Shown here one piece after another: positions 24,635 to 33,787 of a stretch of 64,000 nucleotides of DNA. Position 1 is the first letter of the stretch. Each line of letters opens with the position of its first letter. Below the pieces are notes generated by a model. That model made no database searches, was not told the DNA's origin, and worked only from the letters and a program-made list of their open reading frames with translations. Position numbers and translations under genes: made by a program. Source of the stretch: Bartonella sp. HY328 (GTDB lineage: Bacteria > Pseudomonadota > Alphaproteobacteria > Rhizobiales > Rhizobiaceae); the NCBI RefSeq assembly GCF_025449335.1, contig NZ_CP104883.1, forward strand, positions 2,596,501 to 2,660,500. The letters are read 5' to 3'.

Positions 24635-25237
24635 ATGGCATTATTATTTGCCCCTGAATGCAGATTTTTTCTTATTGCTTTGATTGTCATGCTTTGTTTG
24701 GTAGCGATTGAAATCATTGCACTATTTACCGGAGCATCACTTAGTGATGTAATGGATAATAGTTTTGATTTTTCTTCTATCGGCGTTATTAATTGGTTTA
24801 ATATTGGCGGCGTACCGCTAATTATTTTACTCATTATGATTTTTGCATGGTTTTCGGCCCTAGGTTTTTGTATTCAGGGGGTTGCCAATGGTTTTTTTCA
24901 TCCACTACCTCAATCATTAGCAGCTATTGGTGCTTTATTTTTAACCATCCCTTGCGTTAGAGAAAGTAGCCGCTTAGTAGCGCGTTTTGTGCCACAAGAC
25001 GAAACTTATGCGATAGAAGTTGATGATTTTATCGGCCATATTGCTAAGGTGACTGTTGGGCCATTAGATCAAGGCTTGCCGGGCTTGGTACGGGTAAAAG
25101 ACAAGCACGGTAATTATCACAAATTGCGCGCGCGCGCCGCACCTAATGCTCCTAAAATGATGGTTGGTGAAGAGGTTTTATTGGCCGACATGGAAAACAG
25201 CATTTTTATTGCCATTCCATTTTCACCTGATGAATAG
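24635..25237 (+). CDS. yqiJ: YqiJ-like membrane protein with C-terminal OB-fold
   Basis: 200 residues. Three or four membrane helices: FFLIALIVMLCLVAIEIIAL near 10-29, IILLIMIFAWFSALGFCIQG near 67-86, and LAAIGALFLTIPCV near 98-111. A soluble domain from about 125 onward has DFIGHIAKVTVGPLDQGLPG and VRVKDKHGNYHKLRARAA, an NfeD/OB-fold-like beta barrel. YqiJ and NfeD-type proteins pair with flotillins in membrane microdomains. Tight spacing to pspA and the flotillin gene supports the family. Confidence 0.85.
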   Translation: MALLFAPECRFFLIALIVMLCLVAIEIIALFTGASLSDVMDNSFDFSSIGVINWFNIGGVPLIILLIMIFAWFSALGFCIQGVANGFFHPLPQSLAAIGALFLTIPCVRESSRLVARFVPQDETYAIEVDDFIGHIAKVTVGPLDQGLPGLVRVKDKHGNYHKLRARAAPNAPKMMVGEEVLLADMENSIFIAIPFSPDE

Positions 25238-25331
25238 GCGTTTACGAGACAAACAACCTATTACACAGAAGTATATTAGAAATTATCACGCCTTTAGCCG
25301 CACCTGATACTGGACATTAAAGAGGGAAAAT

Positions 25332-27035
25332 ATGGACATTTTATTACCGGTTGGAATTATTCTTATTGCCGTTATCGGCATAGGCTTCGTATTAGGTACA
25401 CTTTATACACGCTCATCTCGCGACCAAGCCTATGTTCGTACTGGGCTCGGCGGTCAAAAAGTCGTACTTGATGGCGGCTCCATCGTGCTGCCTATTTTTC
25501 ATTCTACAGCTTTTGTCAATTTGAAAACACTACGTCTTGAAGTGCGTCGTGGCGAAAATGATGCCCTTATCACTAAAGACCGTATGCGTGTTGATATTGG
25601 TGCGGAATTTTATGTGCGTGTAAAGCCCGACGCCTCCTCGATTGCTCTTGCCGCACAAACCCTTGGTGATAGAACCAATAATGCAGAAGAACTACGTCTA
25701 TTAATTGAAGCAAAATTCGTCGATGGCTTGCGTTCTGTAGCAGCCACCATGAATTTGGACGAATTACAAGAACAACGTGCTGACTTCGTTAAAGCCGTGC
25801 AAGAGGCGGTTGGTGCAGATCTGCAATCCAACGGTTTAGAATTGGAATCTGTGTCACTAACCCGTCTTGACCAAACAGATATTCGTCATTTCAATGCCAA
25901 TAACTTCTTTGACGCAGAAGGTCTTGCAACTCTTACGCGTATTACCGAACAACGTAAAAAAGAACGAAATGAAATTGTTCGTGACACAGAAGTTGCGATT
26001 GCGCAAAAGGATCTTGATGCACGCCAACAGCAATTAGAGATCGAGCGGACCCAACGCCAATCTGAACTTAGCCAAGAACGCGATATTGCCAATATTGCTG
26101 CATCAACACGCGCAGAAACTGCTCGTCAAGAGCAAGAAGCCCAGCGCGCCGAAGAAGAAGCACGCATTGGACGCGAACAGGCAGTTGCGGAACGCGAAGC
26201 AACAGCACGTCAGGCACGTGAAACTGCTAATATTGAATCAAAATTGAATGTTCAACGACGCGAAACCGAAGCGCAACGCGATTTGCAACTTATTGCACAA
26301 GATAGCTCGATTGCCGTTGCTGACCGTAGTCGTCAAGAATCCGAAGCAAAAGCACGGGCTGAGGAAGCACGCGCTGATGCTATAGCTGCTGAAGAAAAAG
26401 TTTCGACTGCACGAGCCGTGGAAATTGCCGAGCGTGATCGCCGTATCGCAGTTATTGATGCCCGCCGTCAGGCAGAACAAGAAGCAACTTCAGTACTTGT
26501 TTCTGCAGAAGCAGAACGTAATGCTGCCAATGATAAGGCCACTGCAGTATTAACCCTTGCAAAAGCAGAAGCCGATGCAGCAGCAGAGCGTGCTCGCGGT
26601 ATCTTGGAAATTGGTCGCGCGGAAGCGGAAGCAGAGGCTGCACGCAATGAAGCGCGCAATAAATTAAGTGCGCAGGTTATTGAATATGAAATTACCCGTG
26701 AGCGTATTCGTATTATTCCAAGTGCACTTGCTGAGATTGTTAAGCCAATTGAGAAGATTTCCGACATTCGTATTTTTGACACGGGTGGCATGTTAGGTCG
26801 CAGCAGTGATGGAAAATCTTCTGGCATTGGTATGGGCGAAGGATTAGCAGGCCAATTGCTTGCCTATAATGCACAAATGCCGGTACTAAATGAACTTTTA
26901 AAAACTGCTGGCTTTGATGATAAGGATGCCGTTTCATCATTGCTCAATGAAGCAGTTGGCAAAAAAGCTGAAATTGGCGCAGGTCAATCACCAAACGTGC
27001 AAACCTCTAATATCATTAGCCCCAAGAAAAGCTAA
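25332..27035 (+). CDS. yqiK: flotillin-like SPFH/band 7 protein (YqiK)
   Basis: 567 residues. An N-terminal membrane anchor (LPVGIILIAVIGIGFVLGTL) is followed by the SPFH/band 7 domain to about residue 200 with VYVRTGLGGQKVVLDGGSIV and RMRVDIGAEFYVRVKPD. A very long Ala/Glu/Arg-rich coiled coil fills about 205-460, and a flotillin C-terminal region follows with EKISDIRIFDTGGMLG. Flotillins scaffold membrane microdomains. In the operon with pspA and yqiJ it suggests a membrane stress and fluidity module. Two terminators follow. Confidence 0.92.
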   Translation: MDILLPVGIILIAVIGIGFVLGTLYTRSSRDQAYVRTGLGGQKVVLDGGSIVLPIFHSTAFVNLKTLRLEVRRGENDALITKDRMRVDIGAEFYVRVKPDASSIALAAQTLGDRTNNAEELRLLIEAKFVDGLRSVAATMNLDELQEQRADFVKAVQEAVGADLQSNGLELESVSLTRLDQTDIRHFNANNFFDAEGLATLTRITEQRKKERNEIVRDTEVAIAQKDLDARQQQLEIERTQRQSELSQERDIANIAASTRAETARQEQEAQRAEEEARIGREQAVAEREATARQARETANIESKLNVQRRETEAQRDLQLIAQDSSIAVADRSRQESEAKARAEEARADAIAAEEKVSTARAVEIAERDRRIAVIDARRQAEQEATSVLVSAEAERNAANDKATAVLTLAKAEADAAAERARGILEIGRAEAEAEAARNEARNKLSAQVIEYEITRERIRIIPSALAEIVKPIEKISDIRIFDTGGMLGRSSDGKSSGIGMGEGLAGQLLAYNAQMPVLNELLKTAGFDDKDAVSSLLNEAVGKKAEIGAGQSPNVQTSNIISPKKS

Positions 27036-27048
27036 AATAAATTTAAAT

Positions 27049-27090
27049 GGGAGCATACTTCCTTTAAGCGAAAGGTGCTCTCGTTTTTTT
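27049..27090 (+). terminator. Rho-independent terminator of the pspA-yqiJK operon
   Basis: GAGCA...TGCTC outer pairing with CCTTT..AAAGG inner pairing, then CGTTTTTTT. It lies directly past yqiK. Confidence 0.8.
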
Positions 27091-27127
27091 AAAGATGAGA
27101 TTTTAAAGTAAAAGCTATTTCATCATA

Positions 27128-27159
27128 AATCCTGCATTTTCATATGCAGGATTTTTTTT
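27128..27159. terminator. second hairpin terminator
   Basis: AATCCTGCAT and ATGCAGGATT arms around TTTCAT, then a run of T. A back-up terminator after yqiK. Confidence 0.85.
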
Positions 27160-27220
27160 GTTATAAAAACTCTAGGAAACAGCTTACACTTTTTCATTGA
27201 AGCTGTATTTTTCCAACTAT

Positions 27221-27253
27221 AAAAAAACCCTGCAAATATCAATATTTGCAGGG
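27221..27253 (-). terminator. Rho-independent terminator of icd
   Basis: On the minus strand CCCTGCAAATAT and ATATTTGCAGGG arms are followed by TTTTTTTATAG. It lies 40 bases after the icd stop. Confidence 0.88.
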
Positions 27254-27292
27254 CATTAGATTGAGTCAGTTTATTAGTCACTCTTAAAGAGT

Positions 27293-28507
27293 TTAAACAT
27301 TCATTGCCTTTTGTAGGTTTTCATCAACCTTATCAAGGAAGCCTGTTGTTGAAAGCCACTTTTGATCTGGACCAACCAATAGGGCTAGATCCTTGGTCAT
27401 GAAACCAGATTCAACGGTATCAACGCAAACCTTTTCAAGAGTTAGTGCAAAGTTTTTCAAGGCTTCATTACCATCCAATTTTGCCCGATGAGCAAGACCA
27501 CGCGTCCAAGCAAAAATAGAAGCAATTGAATTGGTCGATGTTTCTTCGCCTTTTTGATATTGGCGATAGTGGCGCGTTACAGTGCCGTGCGCTGCTTCTG
27601 CCTCAACCGTTTGACCATCTGGTGTCATCAAAACAGATGTCATAAGACCTAATGAGCCAAAACCTTGCGCGACGATATCTGACTGCACATCACCATCATA
27701 GTTTTTACAAGCCCAAACATAACCGCCAGACCATTTAAGGGCCGAGGCAACCATGTCATCAATAAGACGATGCTCATACCATAATTTACGCTTTTCGAAT
27801 TCTTCCTTAAATTCTGCATCATAAACTTCTTGGAAAATATCTTTAAACCGGCCATCATAGGCTTTCAAAATGGTATTTTTGGTTGAAAGATAAACAGGGA
27901 AATTACGCTGCAAGCCATAATTTAATGAAGCACGAGCAAAGTCACGGATTGAGTCATCAAGATTATACATAGCCATAGCAACGCCGGAGCTTGGTGCATC
28001 GTAAACATCATGTTCAATGACTTCACCATCTTCGCCAACGAATTTAATGGTAAGTTTGCCTTTACCAGGAAAGCGGAAATCGGTTGCACGATATTGGTCA
28101 CCAAAAGCATGACGGCCAACCACAATCGGCTGCGTCCAACCTGGTACAAGACGAGGAACATTTTCACAAATAATGGGTTCACGGAAAATAACGCCGCCTA
28201 AAATATTACGGATAGTACCGTTAGGTGACTTCCACATTTTTTTAAGCTTAAATTCTTCTACACGCGCTTCATCAGGAGTGATTGTCGCGCATTTAATGCC
28301 AACACCATATTTTTTGATAGCATTTGCAGAATCAATTGTTACCTGATCATCGGTTGCGTCACGGTTTTCAATTGAAAGGTCATAATATTTCAAATCAACA
28401 TCAAGATAAGGGTGGATCAACTTGTCCTTAATGAGTTGCCAAATAATCCGTGTCATTTCATCGCCGTCTAGTTCAACAACAGGATTTTCAACTTTGATCT
28501 TTGCCAT
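27293..28507 (-). CDS. icd: NADP-dependent isocitrate dehydrogenase
   Basis: 404 residues, the eukaryote-like homodimeric type II form common in Rhizobiales. Seen: VVELDGDEMTRIIWQLIKD at 9-27, TITPDEARVEEFKLKKMW with substrate contacts, SPNGTIRNILGG near 94-105 (phosphate-binding Ser), RHAFGDQYRATDF near 132, NYDGDVQSDIVAQGFGSLG near 268-286 with metal Asp residues, and EAAHGTVTRHYRQYQKGE near 305 for NADP. It makes 2-oxoglutarate in the TCA cycle. Single gene with its own terminator. Confidence 0.95.
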   Translation of the reverse strand: MAKIKVENPVVELDGDEMTRIIWQLIKDKLIHPYLDVDLKYYDLSIENRDATDDQVTIDSANAIKKYGVGIKCATITPDEARVEEFKLKKMWKSPNGTIRNILGGVIFREPIICENVPRLVPGWTQPIVVGRHAFGDQYRATDFRFPGKGKLTIKFVGEDGEVIEHDVYDAPSSGVAMAMYNLDDSIRDFARASLNYGLQRNFPVYLSTKNTILKAYDGRFKDIFQEVYDAEFKEEFEKRKLWYEHRLIDDMVASALKWSGGYVWACKNYDGDVQSDIVAQGFGSLGLMTSVLMTPDGQTVEAEAAHGTVTRHYRQYQKGEETSTNSIASIFAWTRGLAHRAKLDGNEALKNFALTLEKVCVDTVESGFMTKDLALLVGPDQKWLSTTGFLDKVDENLQKAMNV

Positions 28508-28580
28508 TAAATGTTCCTCTTCGTTAATGTAGTTATGTTTCTATAGCATTGGAAAATAATTAGTAAAAGCATAAAGCGTA

Positions 28581-28931
28581 TTATAACGGACCTTTAAAAA
28601 CAAAATAAGCCCCAAGGCAAATAAATGAAAAACCAACAAAATGGTTAAGGGTTAGCTTTTCGCCTAAAAAACCTATCGAAAAAATTGCAAAAACCACCAA
28701 AGTGATAACTTCCTGAATGGTTTTTAATTGCGCAGCAGAATAAACTGTATGCCCAATGCGATTGGCAGGCACTGCAAGGCAATACTCGAAAAATGCAATG
28801 CACCAACTTATAAGAATAATAAGGATTAATGGACGATTTGGAAATTTCAAATGGCCATACCAAGCAAATGTCATAAATACATTTGATGCTAACAACATAA
28901 TTATCGGCGCGATATAGGGTAATGCTGGCAT
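28581..28931 (-). CDS. DUF486 small membrane protein (DMT-like)
   Basis: 116 residues from ATG 28931, with AAAGGAATGGAA just upstream; the frame is open further but that start fits the family length. Four membrane helices: YIAPIIMLLASNVFMTFAWY, PLILIILISWCIAFFEYCLA, AQLKTIQEVITLVVFAIFS and LNHFVGFSFICLGAYFVFKG. PANRIGH between helices 2 and 3 is the DUF486 mark. Function is unknown; it resembles half of a drug/metabolite transporter. Confidence 0.87.
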   Translation of the reverse strand: MPALPYIAPIIMLLASNVFMTFAWYGHLKFPNRPLILIILISWCIAFFEYCLAVPANRIGHTVYSAAQLKTIQEVITLVVFAIFSIGFLGEKLTLNHFVGFSFICLGAYFVFKGPL

Positions 28932-29270
28932 AGTGATTCCATTCCTTTGAGTTTTCGACAAAGAATTACAAATGTGGTCATAGTTGCAAATCAATTTTTT
29001 GAAACCTAATCAAGAATGGAACACAATAAGCCTCCCAAAAACTTTATTGTAAAACGCCACATATATACCTAGCTCTAAAAACTCGTTCAGGATAAATATT
29101 AGAAATACGAAATAAGCTTATCTATTTTTGCGCGCTCCTTAATGCTTGATTGCCTCACAGGCGACCTTTAGAATATTGATTTTACGCATAGTTAAGCACT
29201 CACTCTCATTTTACTTCTATCTACTTAGAAACGCACCTATAGTGTTATTCAACATTAGTTGGAGGATTAA
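28932..29270. other. intergenic region between divergent genes
   Basis: About 340 bases holding the two divergent promoters. I see no convincing hairpin, repeat or small gene in it; GGAGG sits before ATG 29271. Confidence 0.4.
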
Positions 29271-30203
29271 ATGGGTATTAAGAATATTACGGTCATTGGG
29301 ACTGGCACTATCGGCATGAGTTGGATTTTATTCTACCTTTCAAAAGGTTTTCATGTGACCGCCAATGATATTGCCCCACAAGCTGATGAAAAGATTAGGG
29401 CTTTCATAAAAAATAATTGGAAAGACATTTCTGCCCAAAGCGGCTCAATAGAGGATGCGTTTTTACGTTTTAACTTCACCGAAGACTTGGAAGACGCACT
29501 GCGTCATGCCGATTTTGTTCATGAAAATGGCCCCGAAAATCTTAACTTCAAACAACAGCTCTTTGCAAAAATTGATGCCGTTTTGGCCGCGCATATTGGC
29601 GTCGCCTCAAGCACGTCGGGCATTCCCATGAGTGCTATGCAAGAGGCATTAACTTTACATCCCGAGCGTTTTTTTATCGCGCATCCGTTTAATCCACCTC
29701 ATATCATGCCGCTTGTTGAAATATTAGGTGGCGAAAAAACCGATCCGAAAATTTTAAAAAATTTCGTTGGCTTTTTTAATGATTTAGGCAAAAAGGCAGT
29801 TTTACTTAAGAAAGAGCTTCCTGGCCACGTGGCAAATCGGATAGCCTGGGCTCTTTGGAAAGAGGTTCTTTGGCTTATTCAAGAGGACGCTATCAGTGTA
29901 ACGGATGTTGATACAGTTGTTTCCGCTGGCCCTGGTTTGCGTTGGGGCGTCATGGGGCCTAACTTGTTATATCACCTTGGTGGTGGTGCTGGCGGTATTG
30001 AACATTTTCTTGATCAGTTTGGCGATCAATGGAATGAAGAATTTAAAAAAATGCAAAACCCAGAATTAAACTCATCTTTGCGTCAAAAATTAATTGAGGG
30101 CATCAAGGATGAAGTGGGAGAGCAAAGCATCAGCCAGTTAGAAGAAAAGCGCAACCAAGTTTTATTGGGGCTGATTGACCTTAAGAAAAAAGCAAACCTA
30201 TAA
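29271..30203 (+). CDS. 3-hydroxyacyl-CoA dehydrogenase-family protein (lambda-crystallin-like)
   Basis: 310 residues. N-terminal Rossmann fold with ITVIGTGTIGMSWILFYLSKG near 5-25 binding NAD, VHENGPENLNFKQQLFAKID near 83-102, STSGIPMSAMQ near 115, and HPFNPPHIMPLVEILGGEKT near 136-155 with the catalytic His. A helical C-terminal domain follows. The ENGPE and HPFNPP motifs suit the lambda-crystallin/L-gulonate or L-carnitine dehydrogenase branch as well as 3-hydroxybutyryl-CoA dehydrogenase. The substrate cannot be fixed. Stands alone with its own terminator. Confidence 0.85.
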   Translation: MGIKNITVIGTGTIGMSWILFYLSKGFHVTANDIAPQADEKIRAFIKNNWKDISAQSGSIEDAFLRFNFTEDLEDALRHADFVHENGPENLNFKQQLFAKIDAVLAAHIGVASSTSGIPMSAMQEALTLHPERFFIAHPFNPPHIMPLVEILGGEKTDPKILKNFVGFFNDLGKKAVLLKKELPGHVANRIAWALWKEVLWLIQEDAISVTDVDTVVSAGPGLRWGVMGPNLLYHLGGGAGGIEHFLDQFGDQWNEEFKKMQNPELNSSLRQKLIEGIKDEVGEQSISQLEEKRNQVLLGLIDLKKKANL

Positions 30204-30297
30204 TGACGGACATTAATTGCCTTTAAATCGTCGGGCTGATCCAATGGCTGTACAATAAGTTTCTGTAGTTAAAACTATCATTGTTTTAAATAAAGTC

Positions 30298-30332
30298 AAA
30301 GGTGCTTTCATCTTTTTGAAAGCACCTCTTTT
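30298..30332 (+). terminator. Rho-independent terminator
   Basis: AGGTGCTTTCA and TGAAAGCACCT arms with a TCTTTT loop, then CTTTT. It lies about 95 bases past the dehydrogenase stop, between convergent genes. Confidence 0.85.
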
Positions 30333-30362
30333 ACCCATCAAACAAAAGAAAAAGCTGTTTGA

Positions 30363-31838
30363 TTAAAGATCATTGCGTTTGTCACCATAATTATATTTTG
30401 CCTTTAAGGCAGAACGCACGCCTTGCTCAAAATCAACATGAACCTTTGCTAAATGACCAAGCTGGCGCTCAATAATATAATCGGGAACACCTTTCATAGC
30501 ATCCGCGTAATTATTAAAAAGGCGGGCCTTTTCACCTTCATCAAAAATATTGAATAATGCCGTCACCTGCACATAATCATTATTACCTTCACGATGATCA
30601 TAGCGTGCAGCATCGCCAGAAATTTTGAGTGGTGGCTCAAGAGCAGATTTATCCTCAAATGGGCCATTAAAAGAATTTGGCTCATAATAGGCATCAGGAT
30701 TACCGCTTTGTATACCGCCTACCGTGTTCATTTGGCCATCACGGTGATAATGATGAACGGGACATACTGGCTTATTGACCGGAATATGTTCATAATTGCC
30801 GCCTAAGCGATGGCGATGGGCATCCGCATAAGAAAAAATACGAGCTTGCAACATTTTGTCAGGCGAGAAGCTAATTCCAGGTACAATATTTGAAGGCGAA
30901 AATGCCGCTTGCTCAATCTGGGCAAAATAATTATCAGCATTGCGGTTTAATTCCATAATACCAAGATCAATTGGTGGATATTCTGAATGCGGCCAAACTT
31001 TCGTCAAATCAAATGGATTATAAGATGTTTTTTCAGCATCTTCTTCCGGCATGATTTGCACTTGCAATTTCCAACGGGGAAATTCGCCGCGTTCAATCGT
31101 GCCAAATAACTCTTCTTGGTAAGATTCACGATTTTCGCCAACAACTATTTTGGCTTCATCATTGGTATAGTGACGATGACCTTGCATGGTTTTAAAGTGA
31201 AATTTCACCCAAAAACGCTCACCTTGATCATTCCATAAGGAATAAGTGTGCGAGCCGTAACCATTCATATACATGGGTGCTACTGGCAAACCGCGATCCG
31301 ACATCAAAATGGTAACCTGATGCAAAGATTCAGGCGATAAGGACCAAAAGTCCCACATAGCAGTATTGGAACGCATATGCGTGCGTGGATGGCGTTTTTG
31401 TGTATGAATAAAATCAGGGAATTTATAAGCATCACGCACAAAGAAAACCGGCGTATTATTACCAACGAGATCCCAATTGCCTTCTTCTGTGTAGAATTTT
31501 AGCGAAAAACCGCGCACATCGCGCTCGGCATCGGCCGCGCCAAGTTCGCCAGCAACGGTCGAAAAACGCGCTAACATTGGTGTTTTGGCGCCGGGCTGTA
31601 AAGCTTTTGCTTTGGTATAGCGCGAAATATCATCTGTAATCGTTAGCTCGCCAAATGCACCCCAGCCTTTAGCATGGACTGTACGTTCAGGAATACGTTC
31701 CCGATTTTGATGCGCTAATTTTTCAAGTAATTGATAATCTTGAATGAGCACAGGACCACGAGCACCAGCGGTAATCGAGTTTTGGTTATCTGGTACAGGT
31801 GAGCCGGCGGTGGTGGTTAATTTAGGACGTTCACTCAT
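30363..31838 (-). CDS. katA: catalase (monofunctional haem type)
   Basis: 491 residues, small-subunit clade 3 size. RIPERTVHAKGWGAFGELTI near 38-57 has the catalytic His; FFVRDAYKFPDFIHTQKRHP near 126-145 has the distal Asn region; ARIFSYADAHRHRLGGNYEH near 340-359 has the proximal Tyr that ligates haem and the R-x-x-x-Y pattern. It breaks down hydrogen peroxide. Start ATG 31838 is preceded by AGGAGTG. An OxyR-like site lies about 60 bases upstream. Single gene. Confidence 0.95.
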   Translation of the reverse strand: MSERPKLTTTAGSPVPDNQNSITAGARGPVLIQDYQLLEKLAHQNRERIPERTVHAKGWGAFGELTITDDISRYTKAKALQPGAKTPMLARFSTVAGELGAADAERDVRGFSLKFYTEEGNWDLVGNNTPVFFVRDAYKFPDFIHTQKRHPRTHMRSNTAMWDFWSLSPESLHQVTILMSDRGLPVAPMYMNGYGSHTYSLWNDQGERFWVKFHFKTMQGHRHYTNDEAKIVVGENRESYQEELFGTIERGEFPRWKLQVQIMPEEDAEKTSYNPFDLTKVWPHSEYPPIDLGIMELNRNADNYFAQIEQAAFSPSNIVPGISFSPDKMLQARIFSYADAHRHRLGGNYEHIPVNKPVCPVHHYHRDGQMNTVGGIQSGNPDAYYEPNSFNGPFEDKSALEPPLKISGDAARYDHREGNNDYVQVTALFNIFDEGEKARLFNNYADAMKGVPDYIIERQLGHLAKVHVDFEQGVRSALKAKYNYGDKRNDL

Positions 31839-32328
31839 TCTACACTCCTTTAAAACTATTCTAAACAGGGTAGATAGGGCAGTTATTGCGCAAGGAAATA
31901 GTCTCTAATCATCAAATTTTTAGTAAATAGCTATTTATCGTCAATTTAACTTATTGTTTTAAAGCAAATAAAATAGATAATATTAGAAAATTATAACTTA
32001 CATATATAAATTAGCTACAATCACACTATAATTTCTGCAGTCTATTTTGACGATATTATACATTCTATTCTTTTTTAAATTTAGACTATTTCCAATCTAT
32101 CATAATTTTTTCTATAATTAAATTGAATTTTCCATAAAATCAAATTATATTTTTTTAGATTTCCTATAAGAAAAAATTATTACAATTTTTATTTTTTAGC
32201 AAAAACAGCATGTTATCAAAACTTCATTTTGGTTCCACATGGGAAAAAACAAAAAAAATAGCATGACAGTACAAAATGCTTTAAGAGTTTTAAGACAAGA
32301 AAATTAGATTCGACAGGGAAGCGGCACC
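31839..32328. other. AT-rich divergent region between katA and gshA
   Basis: About 490 bases without a gene, extremely AT-rich in 32000-32200. It carries the OxyR-like element at 31898-31934 on the katA side. No other motif or RNA was recognised. Confidence 0.45.
31898..31934. promoter_or_regulatory. OxyR-like binding site upstream of katA
   Basis: ATAG, 7 bases, TCAT, 7 bases, TTAG, 7 bases, CTAT: 13 of 16 positions fit the ATAG-N7-CTAT-N7-ATAG-N7-CTAT pattern known for OxyR. Spacing is exact. Its place in front of a catalase gene makes peroxide induction likely. Confidence 0.55.
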
Positions 32329-33702
32329 ATGGCACGCGATACAACAGACAATACCGAAATCCATACACGCCAAGATCTGATCGAGCATTTGGCAGAAGGC
32401 AGCAAAAGTGCAGACCAATGGCGTATTGGTACCGAGCATGAAAAATTTGCCTTTTATATCGATGGCAATAGGCCTGTCCCTTATGCTGGTAATAAAGGTA
32501 TCCGCGCATTATTAGAAGGTATGCAAGCCATGCTTGGCTGGGAACCTATCATTGATGAGGGCAATATTATTGGCCTTGTGGAACCAACAGGGCGCGGTGC
32601 TATATCCTTGGAGCCGGGCGGCCAATTCGAGCTATCAGGTGCGCCGGTGGAGACGCTGCATCAAACCTGCCGCGAAGTCAATGCTCATTTAGCGCAAGTA
32701 CATGAAATTGCTAAACCTTTTGGCATTGGCTTTTTAGGTGCTGGTGGCAGCCCTAAATGGACTTTAAGTGAAACGCCAGTTATGCCAAAATCACGCTATA
32801 AAATCATGAGTGATTATATGCCAAAGGTCGGCAGCCATGGCCTTGATATGATGTATCGCACATCAACCATTCAAGTGAATTTGGACTTTTCATCAGAAGC
32901 TGATATGCGCCGTAAAATGCAAATCGGCATGAAATTGCAATCTATTGCAACCGCAATTTTTGCCACATCACCCTTTACTGAAGGTAAACCCAACGGCTTT
33001 TTGTCATGGCGGTCAGAAATTTGGCGTGACACCGACAACCAGCGCTCGGGCGTGCTGCCTTTCGTTTTTAATAAAGATTTTAGCTTTGGCGATTATGTCG
33101 ATTGGGCTCTTGATATTCCAATGTATTTTGTTTTGCGTGATGGTCACTACCATCAAGCCACCGATATAACCTTCCGCCAATTCATGAATGGCGGCTTCAA
33201 GGGTCGTGTTGATGACTATGCGCCCAATATGGGAGATTGGGCTAACCATCTTTCAACACTATTTCCTGAAGTCCGTTTAAAGCGCTTTTTAGAAATGCGC
33301 GGTGCAGATGGTGGCCCATGGCGACGTATTTGCGCTCTTCCTGCATTTTGGGTTGGACTGCTTTATGATAGCACCGCCCTTGACGCTGCCGAAGATTTAA
33401 CCCGTGACTGGAGCTTTGAGGAAGTATTGGCAATGCGCAATGCAGTCCCAACACAAGGCCTAAAAACAGTATTTCGTGACAAAAGCTTGTTAGATCTTGC
33501 TCGCGAAGCATTAGCAATTTCGCGTATAGGGCTAAAAAATCGCGCCCAGCTTAATGATATGGGCAATGATGAAAGTCATTTTTTAAACTCGCTTGATGAA
33601 ATTATTACCCGCGGCCATAGCGATGCAACAAAAATGCTGAATGATTATAATAGTATTTGGGGCGGCTCAGTAGACCCAATCTTTAATGAATATGCTTATT
33701 AA
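32329..33702 (+). CDS. gshA: glutamate-cysteine ligase (plant/alphaproteobacterial type)
   Basis: 457 residues. The GCS2-type domain shows GTEHEKFAFYIDGNRPVPY near 35-53, EPGGQFELSGAPVETLHQTC near 92-111 for glutamate and metal binding, and TSTIQVNLDFSSEADMRRKM near 183-202. It joins glutamate to cysteine in the first step of glutathione synthesis, in the cytosol, using ATP. AGGGAAGCGG precedes ATG 32329. A hairpin follows the stop. Its neighbour katA is divergent and also serves oxidative defence. Confidence 0.93.
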   Translation: MARDTTDNTEIHTRQDLIEHLAEGSKSADQWRIGTEHEKFAFYIDGNRPVPYAGNKGIRALLEGMQAMLGWEPIIDEGNIIGLVEPTGRGAISLEPGGQFELSGAPVETLHQTCREVNAHLAQVHEIAKPFGIGFLGAGGSPKWTLSETPVMPKSRYKIMSDYMPKVGSHGLDMMYRTSTIQVNLDFSSEADMRRKMQIGMKLQSIATAIFATSPFTEGKPNGFLSWRSEIWRDTDNQRSGVLPFVFNKDFSFGDYVDWALDIPMYFVLRDGHYHQATDITFRQFMNGGFKGRVDDYAPNMGDWANHLSTLFPEVRLKRFLEMRGADGGPWRRICALPAFWVGLLYDSTALDAAEDLTRDWSFEEVLAMRNAVPTQGLKTVFRDKSLLDLAREALAISRIGLKNRAQLNDMGNDESHFLNSLDEIITRGHSDATKMLNDYNSIWGGSVDPIFNEYAY

Positions 33703-33726
33703 ATAAGCACTCTTTTAAAATAACGA

Positions 33727-33753
33727 TGGCTGATGGTAAACCAACATCAGCCA
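33727..33753 (+). terminator. hairpin after gshA
   Basis: TGGCTGATG and CATCAGCCA perfect 9-bp arms with a 9-nt loop, followed by AT-rich sequence with only a short T-run. A weak terminator. Confidence 0.55.
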
Positions 33754-33787
33754 CTATAATATTTTGTTGCATGACAGGCGATAAGCA

